A stretch of DNA of 64,000 nt from Pseudarthrobacter sulfonivorans. Its GTDB lineage: Bacteria > Actinomycetota > Actinomycetes > Actinomycetales > Micrococcaceae. Shown piece after piece: positions 8,483 to 17,846 of this stretch (its first letter is position 1; every line of letters starts with the position of its first letter). Below the pieces are notes generated by a model. That model was given only the letters and a program-made list of their open reading frames with translations. It was not told the DNA's origin and did no database searches. The stretch is from positions 1,302,001 to 1,366,000 of the forward strand of contig NZ_CP013747.1 in NCBI RefSeq assembly GCF_001484605.1. Reading direction: 5' to 3'. The position numbers were made by a program, and so were the translations under genes.

Positions 8483-9946
8483 ATGGATAGCAGAGCAGCT
8501 GTGGCGACGGCGGAGGCCCTTTCGGTGTCCTTCGCTGAGCTGGCAGTGGTGCTCCGGGGCGGGACCGAGTCCTCGGGATCCGGTGGTGCTGATCCGCTGC
8601 GCCGGGTGGCGGATGATTTCCTGGACGGGCTGGCCGAGATCTCACGACTGGACGCGAAAAGTGCCGCCCTGAAGGCCTGGCTGGCTACCGGCTACACCGC
8701 CGCTGCCGAGGCCTTGGCGGGCCCTGCAACGTCGCCCGAGGACCACACCGGGCAGGAGATGGCCGTTGTCGCTGAAGTCGCCTGTGCCCTGACGGTCAGC
8801 GAACGCAGTGCCGGCGCTCTGCTCGCCGAAGCCCACGCATTGACCACCGCCCTGCCGCTGACGTTCTCCGCGCTGCAGGCCGGGACGATTTCCTGGCAGC
8901 ACGCCCGGATCATGGTCGACGAAACCGTGAACCTGGACCCTGCCGGCGCCCAAGCCCTCGAAGCGCATTTCCTGGACCCCACCGCGCCGAACCCGGCGAG
9001 GAGTTGCCCGGCAGGTGAGCTCATCCCCGGGCGGTTCCGGCACAAGGCCCGGACCTGGCGGGAGCGCCATCACCCGGTCAGCATCGAAAAACGCCACATC
9101 AAGAGCGCAGCCGATCGACGGGTGGAGTATGCCCCGGACCGCGACGGCATGGCCTGGCTCTCCGCGTACCTCCCCGCCGATCAGGCGGCAGGGATCTGGG
9201 ACCGCACCACCACAGCCGCGAGAGCGCTCCAAGGACCTCATGAGGGCCGGACCCTCAGCCAGATCCGCGCAGACATCGCCGCGACCTGGCTCCTGAGCAA
9301 CAACATCACCGGCGGCGGGACCGGTGGCATGCCGGCAATGTCCGGCGGTAAGGGCGAAACGGGCGGTACCGGCGAAGCCGGCGGTGCCGGCGGTGCCGGC
9401 GCAACGGGCATGGCAGTGGGTGGCGGTGTTCCCTCGCCGCGGGCGCAGGTGTTGATCACGGTCCCGGTGATGTCGCTGCTCGGCCTCACGGATGAATCGG
9501 CCATGCTCGATGGGTACGGCCCGATCCCGCCGTCCATTGCCCGCAGTCTGATTGCCGACGGTGCGGAGTCCTTCCACCGGGTCCTGATCGACCCCCGCGA
9601 CGGAGCACCCTTGGAGATCGGGCGAAAAAGCTACCGGGTGACGAAAGCCCAGCGCCAATGGCTGCGGCTTCGCGACGGGAAATGCCCGTTCCCCGGCTGC
9701 AGCAACCACTCCCTCGACAACGAAGCCGACCACATCCTCGCCTGGGCCCACGGAGGATCCACCGGGATCTCAAATCTCGGCCAGCCCTGCCACAAACACC
9801 ACAGACTAAGACACACCACAGCATGGAAACCCACCACCGCCACAAAGAACGAACCACCCGGCTGGATCTCACCCACCGGCCGCCACTACCAAAGCGAACA
9901 CCCCGACTGGGAACCACCGACCTGGCCCAAATCCTGGTCAGACTAA
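8483..9946 (+). CDS. DUF222 (13E12-type) HNH endonuclease domain protein
   Basis: The 487-residue protein has the DUF222/13E12 architecture, which occurs in multiple copies in many actinobacteria. The helical DUF222 region spans about residues 10-260. A C-terminal HNH domain carries CPFPGCSNHSLDNEADHI, a WAHGG motif, and PCHKHHRLRH with the expected Cys and His metal ligands. Between them is a Gly/Ala/Thr-rich insert (about residues 275-312). The ATG lies two codons into a TTG-started frame. Nuclease activity is likely from the intact HNH core, but the biological role of this family is not established. The gene stands alone beside the family I repeat array. Confidence 0.85.
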   Translation: MDSRAAVATAEALSVSFAELAVVLRGGTESSGSGGADPLRRVADDFLDGLAEISRLDAKSAALKAWLATGYTAAAEALAGPATSPEDHTGQEMAVVAEVACALTVSERSAGALLAEAHALTTALPLTFSALQAGTISWQHARIMVDETVNLDPAGAQALEAHFLDPTAPNPARSCPAGELIPGRFRHKARTWRERHHPVSIEKRHIKSAADRRVEYAPDRDGMAWLSAYLPADQAAGIWDRTTTAARALQGPHEGRTLSQIRADIAATWLLSNNITGGGTGGMPAMSGGKGETGGTGEAGGAGGAGATGMAVGGGVPSPRAQVLITVPVMSLLGLTDESAMLDGYGPIPPSIARSLIADGAESFHRVLIDPRDGAPLEIGRKSYRVTKAQRQWLRLRDGKCPFPGCSNHSLDNEADHILAWAHGGSTGISNLGQPCHKHHRLRHTTAWKPTTATKNEPPGWISPTGRHYQSEHPDWEPPTWPKSWSD

Positions 9947-10058
9947 CTTCTGACGTTGGCCGAACATTCTGACCCAACCGTGCCCGGATCCGGTCCTGTC
10001 CGAACACCTTCAGCTGGATCGTGACCTCGCAATGCGGGAAAGCTGCCGCAGCTCGTGG

Positions 10059-12596
10059 CTATTTGCCGAGGCCAGCCTTACGGAGTGCCTCGGCCATAGC
10101 GGTGTTTGCCGGTGCCGGATTCGAGGCCGGCGGCCGGCGGCCAGAAGACTTCGGAGCAGGCTTCGAAGTCGATGCGTTCTTGTCCTCCGAGCTGGGCGCC
10201 CCGGATCCAGGCTGCCCACTCGAGTCTCGCCGCGCATCTGCCGGACGGCCCCCTGCAGGGCGTCCCCCAGCTGTACGACCGCTTTCCGGACGGCGTCCTT
10301 CCGAACGCCCAGCCGCCGAACGAGTACCCTCCGAACGCTGACCTTCCGAACGCCCGCCTGTCGCCCGCCCACCGGAAGGCGACGGTTCGTCGTCGAGCCT
10401 CAGTGTGAGCGAAATCCGCTTCCGCTCCGGATCGGCTTCCAGCACCTTCACGCGCACAACCTGCCCGGACTTCACCACCTCGCGGGGATCGGAGACAAAG
10501 CGGTTGGCCAGCGCAGACACGTGAACCAGTCCGTCCTGGTGCACTCCAACGTCCACAAATGCGCCGAACGCGGCCACATTGGTGACGGTCCCCTCGAGCA
10601 CCATGCCGGGCTTGAGGTCGGAGATCTTCTCGATGCCTTCGGAGAAGGTTGCCGCGGCAAAAGCGGGTCGGGGATCGCGTCCTGGTTTGTCCAGTTCCGC
10701 CAGGATGTCCTGGACCGTGGGCAAACCAAAGGTGCCGTCGACGAAAGCGCGCGGATCAAGTGAGGACGCCGGCGCCGAGCCCGCGGCCACCAGGATTTTC
10801 CGGGCAATCGGATACGCCTCGGGGTGCACGCTCGAGGCGTCCAGCGGCTCTGCTCCGCCGGTGATCCGCAGGAAGCCGGCGCACTGCTCAAACGCCTTCG
10901 CACCCAGGCGGGGCACCTTCTTGAGCTCGCTGCGCTTGGCAAACGGCCCGTGTTCGTTCCGGTACGCCACAATGTTCTCGCTCAGTAAAGGCCCGACGCC
11001 GGCCACCCGGCTCAGCAGCGCGGGCGACGCAGTGTTCACGTCAACGCCCACCGCGTTCACGCAGTCCTCGACCACCGCGTCCAGGCTGCGGTCCAGCTTC
11101 GACGCCGTGACGTCGTGCTGGTACTGCCCCACGCCGATGGACTTGGGATCGATCTTCACCAATTCCGCCAGCGGGTCCTGCAGCCGCCGCGCAATGGAAA
11201 CGGCTCCACGCAGGGACACATCCATGCCCGGCAGCTCCGCCGAGGCCAGCGCCGACGCGGAATACACCGACGCCCCGGCCTCGGAAACCACCAGTTTCTG
11301 CGGTTTCTTCTCCGCGGCCGGCAGCAGCTTGATCAGTTCCGCGGCAAGCTTGTCCGTCTCCCGGGACGCTGTTCCGTTGCCGATGGCCACCAGCTCGACG
11401 TTGTGTTTCCTGGCGAGCCCGACCAAGGTGGCGAGGGCCTCGTCCCATTTCCGGGCCGGCGCGTGCGGGTACACGGTGTCGGTGGCAACCACCTTGCCCG
11501 TGCCGTCCACGACGGCAACTTTCACGCCTGTCCGCAGTCCCGGGTCCAGGCCAAGAGTGGCGCGGTTTCCGGCAGGTGCGGCCAGGAGCACGTCGCGCAG
11601 GTTGGCGGCGAACACGCGGACAGCCTCGTCCTCGGCGTCGGTGAACAGCCGACCCCGGAGATCGGCTGTCAGCCGGGCCAGCACCCGCGAACGCCAGGCA
11701 AGCTGAGCGGTCTGGATCAGCCACGCGTCGGCGGGACGGCCGCGGTCGGCGACCCCGAGACACCTGGCCACAGCGGATTCGTAACGGGCACGAGCGGCGG
11801 CCAAGGCGTCGTCGTCGTTCGGATCCGCCTCGGCGAGATCCAGCTCCAGGACACCGTCCTTCTCACCGCGCAACAGCGCAAGCACACGGTGCGAGGGCAT
11901 CCCGGTGGGCGCCTGGGCGAACTCAAAGTAATCGGCGAACTTCTGCCCGTCGGACTCCTTGCCCTTCTTCACCCGCGACACCATCCGCCCCTGCGTCCAC
12001 AGCCGCTCACGCAGGGTTGCGGCGAGGTCCGGATCCTGCGCAACCCGCTCGACGAGGATCGAACGGGCGCCGGCGAGCGCCGCGACCGCGTCATCAATGG
12101 AGTGTTCGGCGTTCAGGTACTTGGCAGCCTCGCGTTCCGGATCCAGGTCGGGCCGCTTCAGCAGCACATCGGCGAGCGGCTCCAACCCGGCTTCCCGGGC
12201 GATCTGGGCCTTGGTGCGGCGCTTGGACTTGAACGGAAGGTAAATGTCCTCCAGCCGGGACTTGGTATCCGCGGCGAGGATCGCTGCCTGCAGCTCGGGG
12301 GTCAGCTGCCCCTGCGCGGCAATCGCTTCGAGGATAGTACGACGGCGGTCCTCAAGTTCGCGGAGGTAGCGCAGGCGCTCGTCGAGCTCGCGCAGCTGGG
12401 TGTCATCCAGCGTCCCGGTGGCTTCCTTGCGATACCGGGCGATGAACGGAACGGTGGACCCGCCGTCGAGCAGGTCCACTGCAGCCTTGACCTGCCAGGT
12501 CTTCACGCCAAGCTCGGCGGCGATCTGGGCGTGGATGGCGCTGTCCGGAGTTGGGGCAGACGTGGGGGCGGACGGGACGTGCGGGAGTTGGGTCAC
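10059..12596 (-). CDS. tex: Tex-type RNA-binding transcription accessory protein
   Basis: This 845-residue protein is a Tex/Spt6-like factor that associates with RNA polymerase and binds nucleic acid. The order is a helical N-terminal region (1-330), a YqgF/RuvC-like domain beginning [22 protein letters not shown] near 350, helix-hairpin-helix segments around 515-575 ([21 protein letters not shown]), and an S1 domain at about 665-735 ([22 protein letters not shown]). A C-terminal tail of about 100 residues is Gly/Arg/Ser-rich with repeated GRSEGxR units, and ends [13 protein letters not shown]. The tail is longer than in the classical protein. Start ATG at 12596. Confidence 0.94.
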   Translation of the reverse strand: MTQLPHVPSAPTSAPTPDSAIHAQIAAELGVKTWQVKAAVDLLDGGSTVPFIARYRKEATGTLDDTQLRELDERLRYLRELEDRRRTILEAIAAQGQLTPELQAAILAADTKSRLEDIYLPFKSKRRTKAQIAREAGLEPLADVLLKRPDLDPEREAAKYLNAEHSIDDAVAALAGARSILVERVAQDPDLAATLRERLWTQGRMVSRVKKGKESDGQKFADYFEFAQAPTGMPSHRVLALLRGEKDGVLELDLAEADPNDDDALAAARARYESAVARCLGVADRGRPADAWLIQTAQLAWRSRVLARLTADLRGRLFTDAEDEAVRVFAANLRDVLLAAPAGNRATLGLDPGLRTGVKVAVVDGTGKVVATDTVYPHAPARKWDEALATLVGLARKHNVELVAIGNGTASRETDKLAAELIKLLPAAEKKPQKLVVSEAGASVYSASALASAELPGMDVSLRGAVSIARRLQDPLAELVKIDPKSIGVGQYQHDVTASKLDRSLDAVVEDCVNAVGVDVNTASPALLSRVAGVGPLLSENIVAYRNEHGPFAKRSELKKVPRLGAKAFEQCAGFLRITGGAEPLDASSVHPEAYPIARKILVAAGSAPASSLDPRAFVDGTFGLPTVQDILAELDKPGRDPRPAFAAATFSEGIEKISDLKPGMVLEGTVTNVAAFGAFVDVGVHQDGLVHVSALANRFVSDPREVVKSGQVVRVKVLEADPERKRISLTLRLDDEPSPSGGRATGGRSEGQRSEGTRSAAGRSEGRRPESGRTAGGRPAGGRPADARRDSSGQPGSGAPSSEDKNASTSKPAPKSSGRRPPASNPAPANTAMAEALRKAGLGK

Positions 12597-12734
12597 CTGA
12601 ACATTTTGCCCTACGGGCCTTGTGGTCTCCAGCGGCGCCCGGCCGGGCAGCCGGCCGGGGTATTCCGCTCCGGGCCGTGAAGTGCTGTAGTTGATATGCC
12701 GTCACAGGCAATCACTTCGAGGAAGAGGGCCACC

Positions 12735-13031
12735 ATGCGTGAACTGCTCATCGTCTTTCAGGAAGGATTCGACGAGGCCAACATCACCGTCATGGTCAAC
12801 GGCAAGGAGGTCCGCCGCGATATGGGCGTGTCCACCAACCCGCTGCTGGGAGAAGCCTACGAAACGTCCGTGGAGCTGCCCGCGAAAGGGGCGCAGGTGG
12901 GAGTGGAAGTCACCAACCGCGGCCTGAAAGCCATTACCAAAGTCAGCGGAAAGCCCAAAAGCCTGCTCGTGTCCATCGAGGACGACAAGCTGGTGATGCG
13001 CGAAGGAACGGGCCGGGAAGCATACCTTTAG
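12735..13031 (+). CDS. Conserved small protein of unknown function
   Basis: A 98-residue protein with a good ribosome site (GGAAGAGG) 8 bases before ATG. It is predicted to be largely beta: MRELLIVFQEGFDEANITVMVNGKEV followed by a segment resembling a small all-beta domain, ending SIEDDKLVMREGTGREAYL. No signal peptide, TM segment or catalytic motif is visible. It is divergent from tex with 138 bases between them. I cannot assign a function. Confidence 0.7.
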   Translation: MRELLIVFQEGFDEANITVMVNGKEVRRDMGVSTNPLLGEAYETSVELPAKGAQVGVEVTNRGLKAITKVSGKPKSLLVSIEDDKLVMREGTGREAYL

Positions 13032-13181
13032 CTATTTCCCTAGCAATAATCCATTCACTGGAGTATTCTGGTCTAACCGCTCAGCTCCTCGGAACCTGGG
13101 CGGCCCAACTTTGAAGATGAGCCAAAAAAGCCGTCGGATGGCTAATTGGCACGCGCTGCCGGGACAGCACACCGAGCAGCC

Positions 13182-13222
13182 AACGACGGCGGCACCCAAG
13201 CCGGGGTGCCGCCGTCGTCGTT
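13182..13222. terminator. Strong hairpin terminator
   Basis: AACGACGGCGGCACCC (13182-13197) pairs with GGGTGCCGCCGTCG plus TCGTT ending at 13222, giving a stem of about 14-16 bp with a 6-base loop. It lies between the convergent small-protein gene and the reductase gene. The ACGACGGCGGC arm is also used in the terminator at 36.6 kb. Confidence 0.8.
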
Positions 13223-13250
13223 AATCTCTGGCCAGGGCCAGCATGGACCG

Positions 13251-14321
13251 CTAAGCCGAATACGCGGGGTAATCCGTGTAGCCTACGGAGCCGTCCGCAT
13301 AAAAGGTAGACGGGTCCGGTTCGTTCAGTGGAAGGCTTTCCTTCCAGCGACGCGCGAGATCCGGGTTGGCAATGGCGGGACGCCCCACCACCACAGCGTC
13401 TGCATGGCCGTCGGCCACCAAGGCGGTTGCTTCTTCCCGTGTGGTCATGGTGCCGAAGCCGGAGTTGACCAGGAACGTGCCGTTGAAGCGCGCCCGGAGA
13501 TCCTGGACCAGCTCACTCGTGGGCTCGTGGTGCAGGATGCTGACGTAGGCGAGGTTGAGCGGCGCAATGCTGTCCACCAGCACCTCGTAGGTGGCGCGGA
13601 CATCGGCCGCATCCGTTTCGGCGATGCCCTGGACGCTATGCTCCGGCGAGATGCGGATGCCCACGCGGCTCGAACCCACCGCGGCCACCGCGGCGTTGAC
13701 CGTTTCGATCACAAAGCGGGCCCGGTTCTCCGGCGAGCCGCCGTAGCTGTCGTCGCGGACATTGGAGTTCGGGGCAAGGAATTCGTGGAGAAGGTAGCCG
13801 TTGGCCGAGTGTAGCTCCACGCCGTCGAATCCCGCTTCAATGGCGTTGATCGAGCCGGTGACGATTTCCTGCATGACGACGGGCAGTTCGCCGATGGTCA
13901 GCGCGTGCGGGACGGGATACGGCTGCTTGCCGGACGGGGTGCGGACCTCGCCCTCGATGGCGACGGCGCTCGGACCAACGATGGTATGGCCGCCGGTGAT
14001 GTCCGCATGGGAAACCCGTCCGCCGTGCATGATCTGGGCGAAGATCCGGCCGCCTTCAGCGTGCACCGCGTCGGTGACCTTCTTCCAGGCGGCAATCTGC
14101 TCCGCGGTGACGAGACCGGGCTGACCCGGGTAGGAGCGTCCAGCGGGGCTCGGATAGATGCCTTCGCTGACGATAAGTCCCAGGGACGCGCGCTGCCGGT
14201 AGTGCTCCACAACCAAGGGACCCGGAACACCGTCCTCGCCTGAGCGGAGACGGGTCAGGGGCGCCATTACCAGGCGGTTGGGCAGTTCAAGCTCGCCAAG
14301 AGTCAAGGGGGAAAACAGCAT
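13251..14321 (-). CDS. Old yellow enzyme family NADH:flavin oxidoreductase
   Basis: The 356-residue protein is an FMN-dependent ene-reductase of the OYE family (NemA-like), which reduces activated C=C bonds of enals, enones or nitro-esters. It begins LFSPLTLGELELPNRLVMAPLTRLR. The active-site pattern HSANGY gives His171, Asn174 and the proton-donor Tyr176. The loop APNSNVRDDSYGGSPENRARF is standard, and the FMN phosphate region ends VVVGRPAIANPDL. Length is normal. The gene is a single unit with a strong terminator after it. The natural substrate is unknown; such enzymes often respond to electrophile stress. Confidence 0.93.
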   Translation of the reverse strand: MLFSPLTLGELELPNRLVMAPLTRLRSGEDGVPGPLVVEHYRQRASLGLIVSEGIYPSPAGRSYPGQPGLVTAEQIAAWKKVTDAVHAEGGRIFAQIMHGGRVSHADITGGHTIVGPSAVAIEGEVRTPSGKQPYPVPHALTIGELPVVMQEIVTGSINAIEAGFDGVELHSANGYLLHEFLAPNSNVRDDSYGGSPENRARFVIETVNAAVAAVGSSRVGIRISPEHSVQGIAETDAADVRATYEVLVDSIAPLNLAYVSILHHEPTSELVQDLRARFNGTFLVNSGFGTMTTREEATALVADGHADAVVVGRPAIANPDLARRWKESLPLNEPDPSTFYADGSVGYTDYPAYSA

Positions 14322-14472
14322 GCGCAGTTCCTTTCGAGGTGAATTGGTACTGCTGTGCCCAACTGCGCGGCGCGTGCAAGTATTCCGATGGAGGCGGGGA
14401 TCACTCTTTGCGGGGGTGGCTCGGCTGGTTCCAGGCGTTGCCTGCCGTCATATGCGCGTCGCCTGATACTTC

Positions 14473-15414
14473 CTACCGAGACGATGCCACGCCGGGGCAA
14501 CCTTGTCCCTGCGGGTTCTGGTTGCAGTCGTCGGCGTAGTTCCGGGTGATGGACCGCCAGACGCTGATGGTCTGCGGTGGTGCGCTGAACTGGCCTTGGC
14601 CCGGTATAGGCAGCGGCGGTCCGTTGTTCACGGAATACGTGCCTTGGAAGGACGTAGTGAGGACAACCTGGAAATCGCCTGTGTTTGCGTAGACGTGACT
14701 CGTTCGGGTCTTCTCACCCCAGCGATCCTGCGGCAGCGGCCCGCCCATGGAAGGTTGTGGGCCGAAGACAGTTCCGTCGCCGTAATTCCAGGTGTACTGA
14801 ACCGGCGTCGCGACAACATGCACCTGCTGCCCCAGCATCGTCACGTCAAACTGTTGCTCGGACGCGTCTGCGTAGAAGTTTGTCTCAGCACCACGAAGCG
14901 TGTTGGGGCTGGGCTGGGCGACCACGGCTCCGGCGTTGATCGGAAGGCTCTCGAACTGCTGTTGGATCTGGGCGGCAATTTGCGGCAGGAGGTCCTCGGG
15001 CCGAGCATCGTAGAGACAAGTTGGCCCCGAATGAATTGCCCAGACGGCTCCAGGAACGCCTCTCGGCATGGAATACCAGATGACCGGGATCCCGTCTTCG
15101 CCGTCCGGCCCGTTCGTGCACTCAACCTGATCACGTAAGCACACAGAATCGAAGTCGCCCCCGCCAAGGTGGCACTGGAGTTCGTACTTGTAGTTGTTGG
15201 GATCCAAAATTGGGGCCCCGGGTGCTTGCTGAACAAAGTCGTTGGCCTCGGCGTCCCACACATAACCTCCGACTCCGGCTGAGTCCGGTGTCCAAGCGCC
15301 ATCAAATTCTGGATCGTCACTACCGGCACCAGGAGCCGGTGATAGAAAGAGCGTAACGAGCAGCCCCGCGGCAAGTAACATCCCGCGATATCGAAGCGGT
15401 CGACGGGTAGACAC
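14473..15414 (-). CDS. Secreted PKD-domain-like protein
   Basis: The 313-residue protein starts with a GTG two bases after the stop of the upstream lipoprotein gene, so the two are translationally coupled. Residues 1-35 form a signal peptide (RRPLRYRGMLLAAGLLVTLF...). A PKD-like beta-sandwich motif lies in the second half: VQYTWNYGDGTVFG, then TSHVYANTGDFQVVLTTSF. Four or more Cys residues (ELQCHLGG, SVCLRD, ECTNG, TCLYD) may form disulphides outside the cell. The C-terminal tail has a CNQNPQGQGC loop. The function is unknown; this pair recurs in related actinobacteria as far as I can recall. Confidence 0.72.
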   Translation of the reverse strand: MSTRRPLRYRGMLLAAGLLVTLFLSPAPGAGSDDPEFDGAWTPDSAGVGGYVWDAEANDFVQQAPGAPILDPNNYKYELQCHLGGGDFDSVCLRDQVECTNGPDGEDGIPVIWYSMPRGVPGAVWAIHSGPTCLYDARPEDLLPQIAAQIQQQFESLPINAGAVVAQPSPNTLRGAETNFYADASEQQFDVTMLGQQVHVVATPVQYTWNYGDGTVFGPQPSMGGPLPQDRWGEKTRTSHVYANTGDFQVVLTTSFQGTYSVNNGPPLPIPGQGQFSAPPQTISVWRSITRNYADDCNQNPQGQGCPGVASSR

Positions 15415-15416
15415 TG

Positions 15417-16070
15417 TTATCCAACGATGCTTCCGACTTCGTCCAGCCGCCACGAATCGGAGCTGTACGAAATAATCAGCAAGTTGCCTTGATCCGCACC
15501 TTGTGGGTCCGTATGCGCAACCGTCCCATCTGCGCGGACGTATGACAATGGAATCTGATGCACTTGGACGGATACCTTGTATTTCCCAGCTTCATCTCGT
15601 GAGAACGTTGTATTTACCGCGGGGGTGCTGATCTGCCCTCCGACCAGCCACCTGCCTTCGGAATGCCAAGCTCTTATCGCCTCCGCAGACTTTTGGCATG
15701 GCGCGCATGTTTGAGGTGTCAGGCTTTCATGAAGTGAAAGCTCCCCCGTCTCATAGGAATAGCTAAGGACCTCGAACCAGTAGCGGGCGAACGCGATGGC
15801 TCCCTCCTTCGTCTCCGTCTTCGCGACCTCCGGAAGCACCGGCACCGGGACGTTCTGAGCACGGCCGCTAGCCGAAGCGGGCACGTAGGCGGGAGTCGGC
15901 GTCGGGGTTGGCGTTGCGCTTGGGCTTGCCGTCGAAGTCGGAGACGCGGACGAGGTGCCCCCAGGATCGCCACCCGAGTTGCAGCCGGTCAAAAGCAAAA
16001 CAGACGCGGCAACAGCAGCAACAAGGCGCATGCGCATACGCCTGGACATGGAAGTGATGTGCGATGTCAT
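15417..16070 (-). CDS. DUF6318-type lipoprotein
   Basis: The 217-residue protein has a lipoprotein signal peptide ending at the lipobox LLTGC (Cys30). A Ser/Thr/Pro-rich spacer (GTSSASPTSTASPSATP and TPTPTP) comes next, then a domain of about 150 residues with EGAIAFARYWFEVLSYSYETGE and a CAPCQKSAE motif. This is the pattern of DUF6318 proteins of Micrococcaceae. It should be anchored outside the membrane. Several in-frame Met codons occur before the hydrophobic core, so the exact start is uncertain. It is the first gene of a two-gene unit with the PKD-like protein. Confidence 0.75.
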   Translation of the reverse strand: MTSHITSMSRRMRMRLVAAVAASVLLLTGCNSGGDPGGTSSASPTSTASPSATPTPTPTPAYVPASASGRAQNVPVPVLPEVAKTETKEGAIAFARYWFEVLSYSYETGELSLHESLTPQTCAPCQKSAEAIRAWHSEGRWLVGGQISTPAVNTTFSRDEAGKYKVSVQVHQIPLSYVRADGTVAHTDPQGADQGNLLIISYSSDSWRLDEVGSIVG

Positions 16071-16271
16071 GGGCAGCTAATCCCCCGATAGTTTCAAGAC
16101 GCCTCGCTCCGAACAATGACCTTAAGGGTAGCCCAGGGCACATTTGAGCGATGAAAGTTATCCACAGCCACCCGCCCTCGGTTCTACCACCGCGAAGGAC
16201 CAATAAAAAGTCACACGGACAATCGCCCTCCCAGCCCCTTGCGAACCGGATTCCCACGCGCAACCCCTAGA

Positions 16272-16296
16272 ATTCTTCTACCGAACGTAGAAGAAT
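16272..16296. promoter_or_regulatory. 10-bp inverted repeat just upstream of a PPOX-family gene
   Basis: ATTCTTCTAC at 16272-16281 is perfectly inverted at 16287-16296 with a 5-base spacer. It ends 7 bases before the ATG at 16304, so it overlaps the ribosome-binding region. It could be an operator or an mRNA hairpin controlling translation. Confidence 0.55.
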
Positions 16297-16303
16297 AGGC
16301 TGC

Positions 16304-16738
16304 ATGATGTTTACGCACGCAGATGGCAACCCCGTTCTGGAACTCGACGACGAGCAGTCCTGGAAACTCCTGGAAGCTACCCGCCACGGCCGGCTGGTGG
16401 TTTCCGTTGCCGGCGAACCGGATATATTCCCCGTCAACTACCTCACCTCGGACCGGAAAATCTACCTCCGCACCGCACCGGGCAACAAGCTGGCGCAGCT
16501 CACCATCAACTCCAGGGTGCTGCTTGAAACGGACGGCATCCTCTCGGACGAAGCCTGGTCCGTGGTGCTGCGGGGAACGGCGCGCGTCCTGACCAACTCA
16601 GCCGAGCTCGCCGTCGTCGAAGGGCTCGGCCTGAAATCTTGGGTGCCGACGCTGAAGGATTTCTACGTGGAGATCGTGCCCACGTCCGTCAGCGGCCGCC
16701 ATTTCGAGCTGGGCGACCAGCCGGAGCACGAAATCTAG
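16304..16738 (+). CDS. Pyridoxamine 5'-phosphate oxidase-family protein
   Basis: The 144-residue protein matches the split-barrel flavin-binding PPOX-like family. Typical elements are the sequence around EATRHGRLVVSVAGEPDIFPVNYL, LRTAPGNKLAQL, and a C-terminal YVEIVPTSVSGRHFEL. Family members bind FMN, F420 or haem and include redox sensors and reductases; the small size and the RHGRL...FPVNY pattern are common in actinobacteria. A neighbouring inverted repeat suggests specific regulation. The gene lies 19 bases before vsr, so they may share a transcript. The exact reaction is unknown. Confidence 0.82.
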   Translation: MMFTHADGNPVLELDDEQSWKLLEATRHGRLVVSVAGEPDIFPVNYLTSDRKIYLRTAPGNKLAQLTINSRVLLETDGILSDEAWSVVLRGTARVLTNSAELAVVEGLGLKSWVPTLKDFYVEIVPTSVSGRHFELGDQPEHEI

Positions 16739-16757
16739 GAGCCCGTAGGCTGGAATC

Positions 16758-17186
16758 ATGGCGGATAGGCTCACTCCCGAGCAGCGCAGCTGGAACATGT
16801 CCCGCATCAGGGGCAAGAACACCAAGCCGGAACTGCTGGTGCGCCGCCTCCTCCATGCCAAAGGCTACCGCTACCGCTTGCACGGCACCGCCGGCAAAAG
16901 CCGCCTGCCCGGCCGCCCGGACCTGGTATTCGCCGGCCGGCGAAAGGTCATCTTCATCAACGGCTGCTTCTGGCACTTCCACGACTGCCGGGTAGGCCAG
17001 CACGCGCCCAAGGCGAATGCCGCCTTTTGGGAGGCCAAGCGCACTCGCACCAAAGACCGCGACGCCGACCAGCGCCAACAGTTAATGGCCGCCGGCTGGA
17101 AGGTGCTCACCGTGTGGGAGTGCGAGTTGAAGGACGGCTCCGCCCTCGAAGCCCACCTGGTGGAGTTCCTCGGCGCCAGCAAATAG
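16758..17186 (+). CDS. vsr: Very short patch repair endonuclease Vsr
   Basis: The 142-residue protein is a Vsr endonuclease, which nicks DNA beside T:G mismatches left by deamination of 5-methylcytosine. Visible motifs are MSRIRGKNTKPELLVRRLLHAKG, the catalytic Asp in GRPDLVFAGRRKVIF, the GCFWHFHDC metal/His motif, and TVWECEL near the C terminus. Length is normal. Vsr is usually paired with a cytosine-5 methyltransferase, and none is present in this window. It stands 3 kb from an McrB/McrC pair that would recognise methylated cytosine. Start ATG follows GGAGC, with 19 bases from the upstream PPOX gene. Confidence 0.93.
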   Translation: MADRLTPEQRSWNMSRIRGKNTKPELLVRRLLHAKGYRYRLHGTAGKSRLPGRPDLVFAGRRKVIFINGCFWHFHDCRVGQHAPKANAAFWEAKRTRTKDRDADQRQQLMAAGWKVLTVWECELKDGSALEAHLVEFLGASK

Positions 17187-17435
17187 CCCGGCAAGCCGGC
17201 GGCAGGCAAGAAACGCCAGCCGGAACTTGAGTCAAACTTGAGCCTTTGCCGCCTCCCGAATTGATCGGCGCCCGCAAAGATGAACTCCTATGAAGAACCC
17301 GCAGTCTCCTCAGGAATCCCGCAGTCCTTTTCCCGAACGGCTGCATCCCCAAGTAACAGATTTACTCTGAAAGTGGACACAAAACCAAGTCATATCCCGC
17401 TATGGGGGCGGCAGGCGCGAGCGGAAGGGACGGAA

Positions 17436-17846
17436 ATGGCACCACCCGATGACGCAGGGCGCCCCTTAGTAGATCCCTCCGTACTTGACCGGCTGCGGGT
17501 CGAACTCGACGAGGACGAGGGCTATTGCAGCGTCTTCGTCGGGAACTTCATCGACTGCCTGCCGTTCCGGATCGGCAAGCTGCGGCTGGCCTTGACCACC
17601 GGCGACCTGGATGGGGCCGTGGACGCGATCCTTAGCCTCAAGACATCGAGCCAGATGGTGGGCGCGGAACGGCTGGCGGGCCTGGCCATGGACCTTGAAC
17701 GTTCAATCCGGGAAGAGTCACCGAGTGCGGAACCTTCCGTTGCACTGCCGCAGCTTGCCGTCAACTACCTCCGGCCGATCAACCAGTGCAGCCGCCAGAC
17801 CCTGCACAGGCTCCAGGCTCAGCGCCCGCCAGGCGCCAACCGGTAG
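17436..17846 (+). CDS. Hpt-like protein lacking the phospho-acceptor histidine
   Basis: The 136-residue protein aligns with histidine-phosphotransfer domains: VLDRLRVELDEDEGYCSVFVGNFI, LRLALTTGDLDGAV, then AILSLKTSSQMVGAERLAGLAMDLE. The usual motif is AHxLKGSS, but here the His position is Leu66 (codon CTT). Phosphotransfer by the standard route should therefore be impossible. The ATG is preceded by GGAAGGGACGG. Its end overlaps the end of the convergent response-regulator gene by 28 bases. It could be a decoy or scaffold for the neighbouring two-component pair, or a decayed relay protein; the reading frame is intact. Confidence 0.75.
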   Translation: MAPPDDAGRPLVDPSVLDRLRVELDEDEGYCSVFVGNFIDCLPFRIGKLRLALTTGDLDGAVDAILSLKTSSQMVGAERLAGLAMDLERSIREESPSAEPSVALPQLAVNYLRPINQCSRQTLHRLQAQRPPGANR

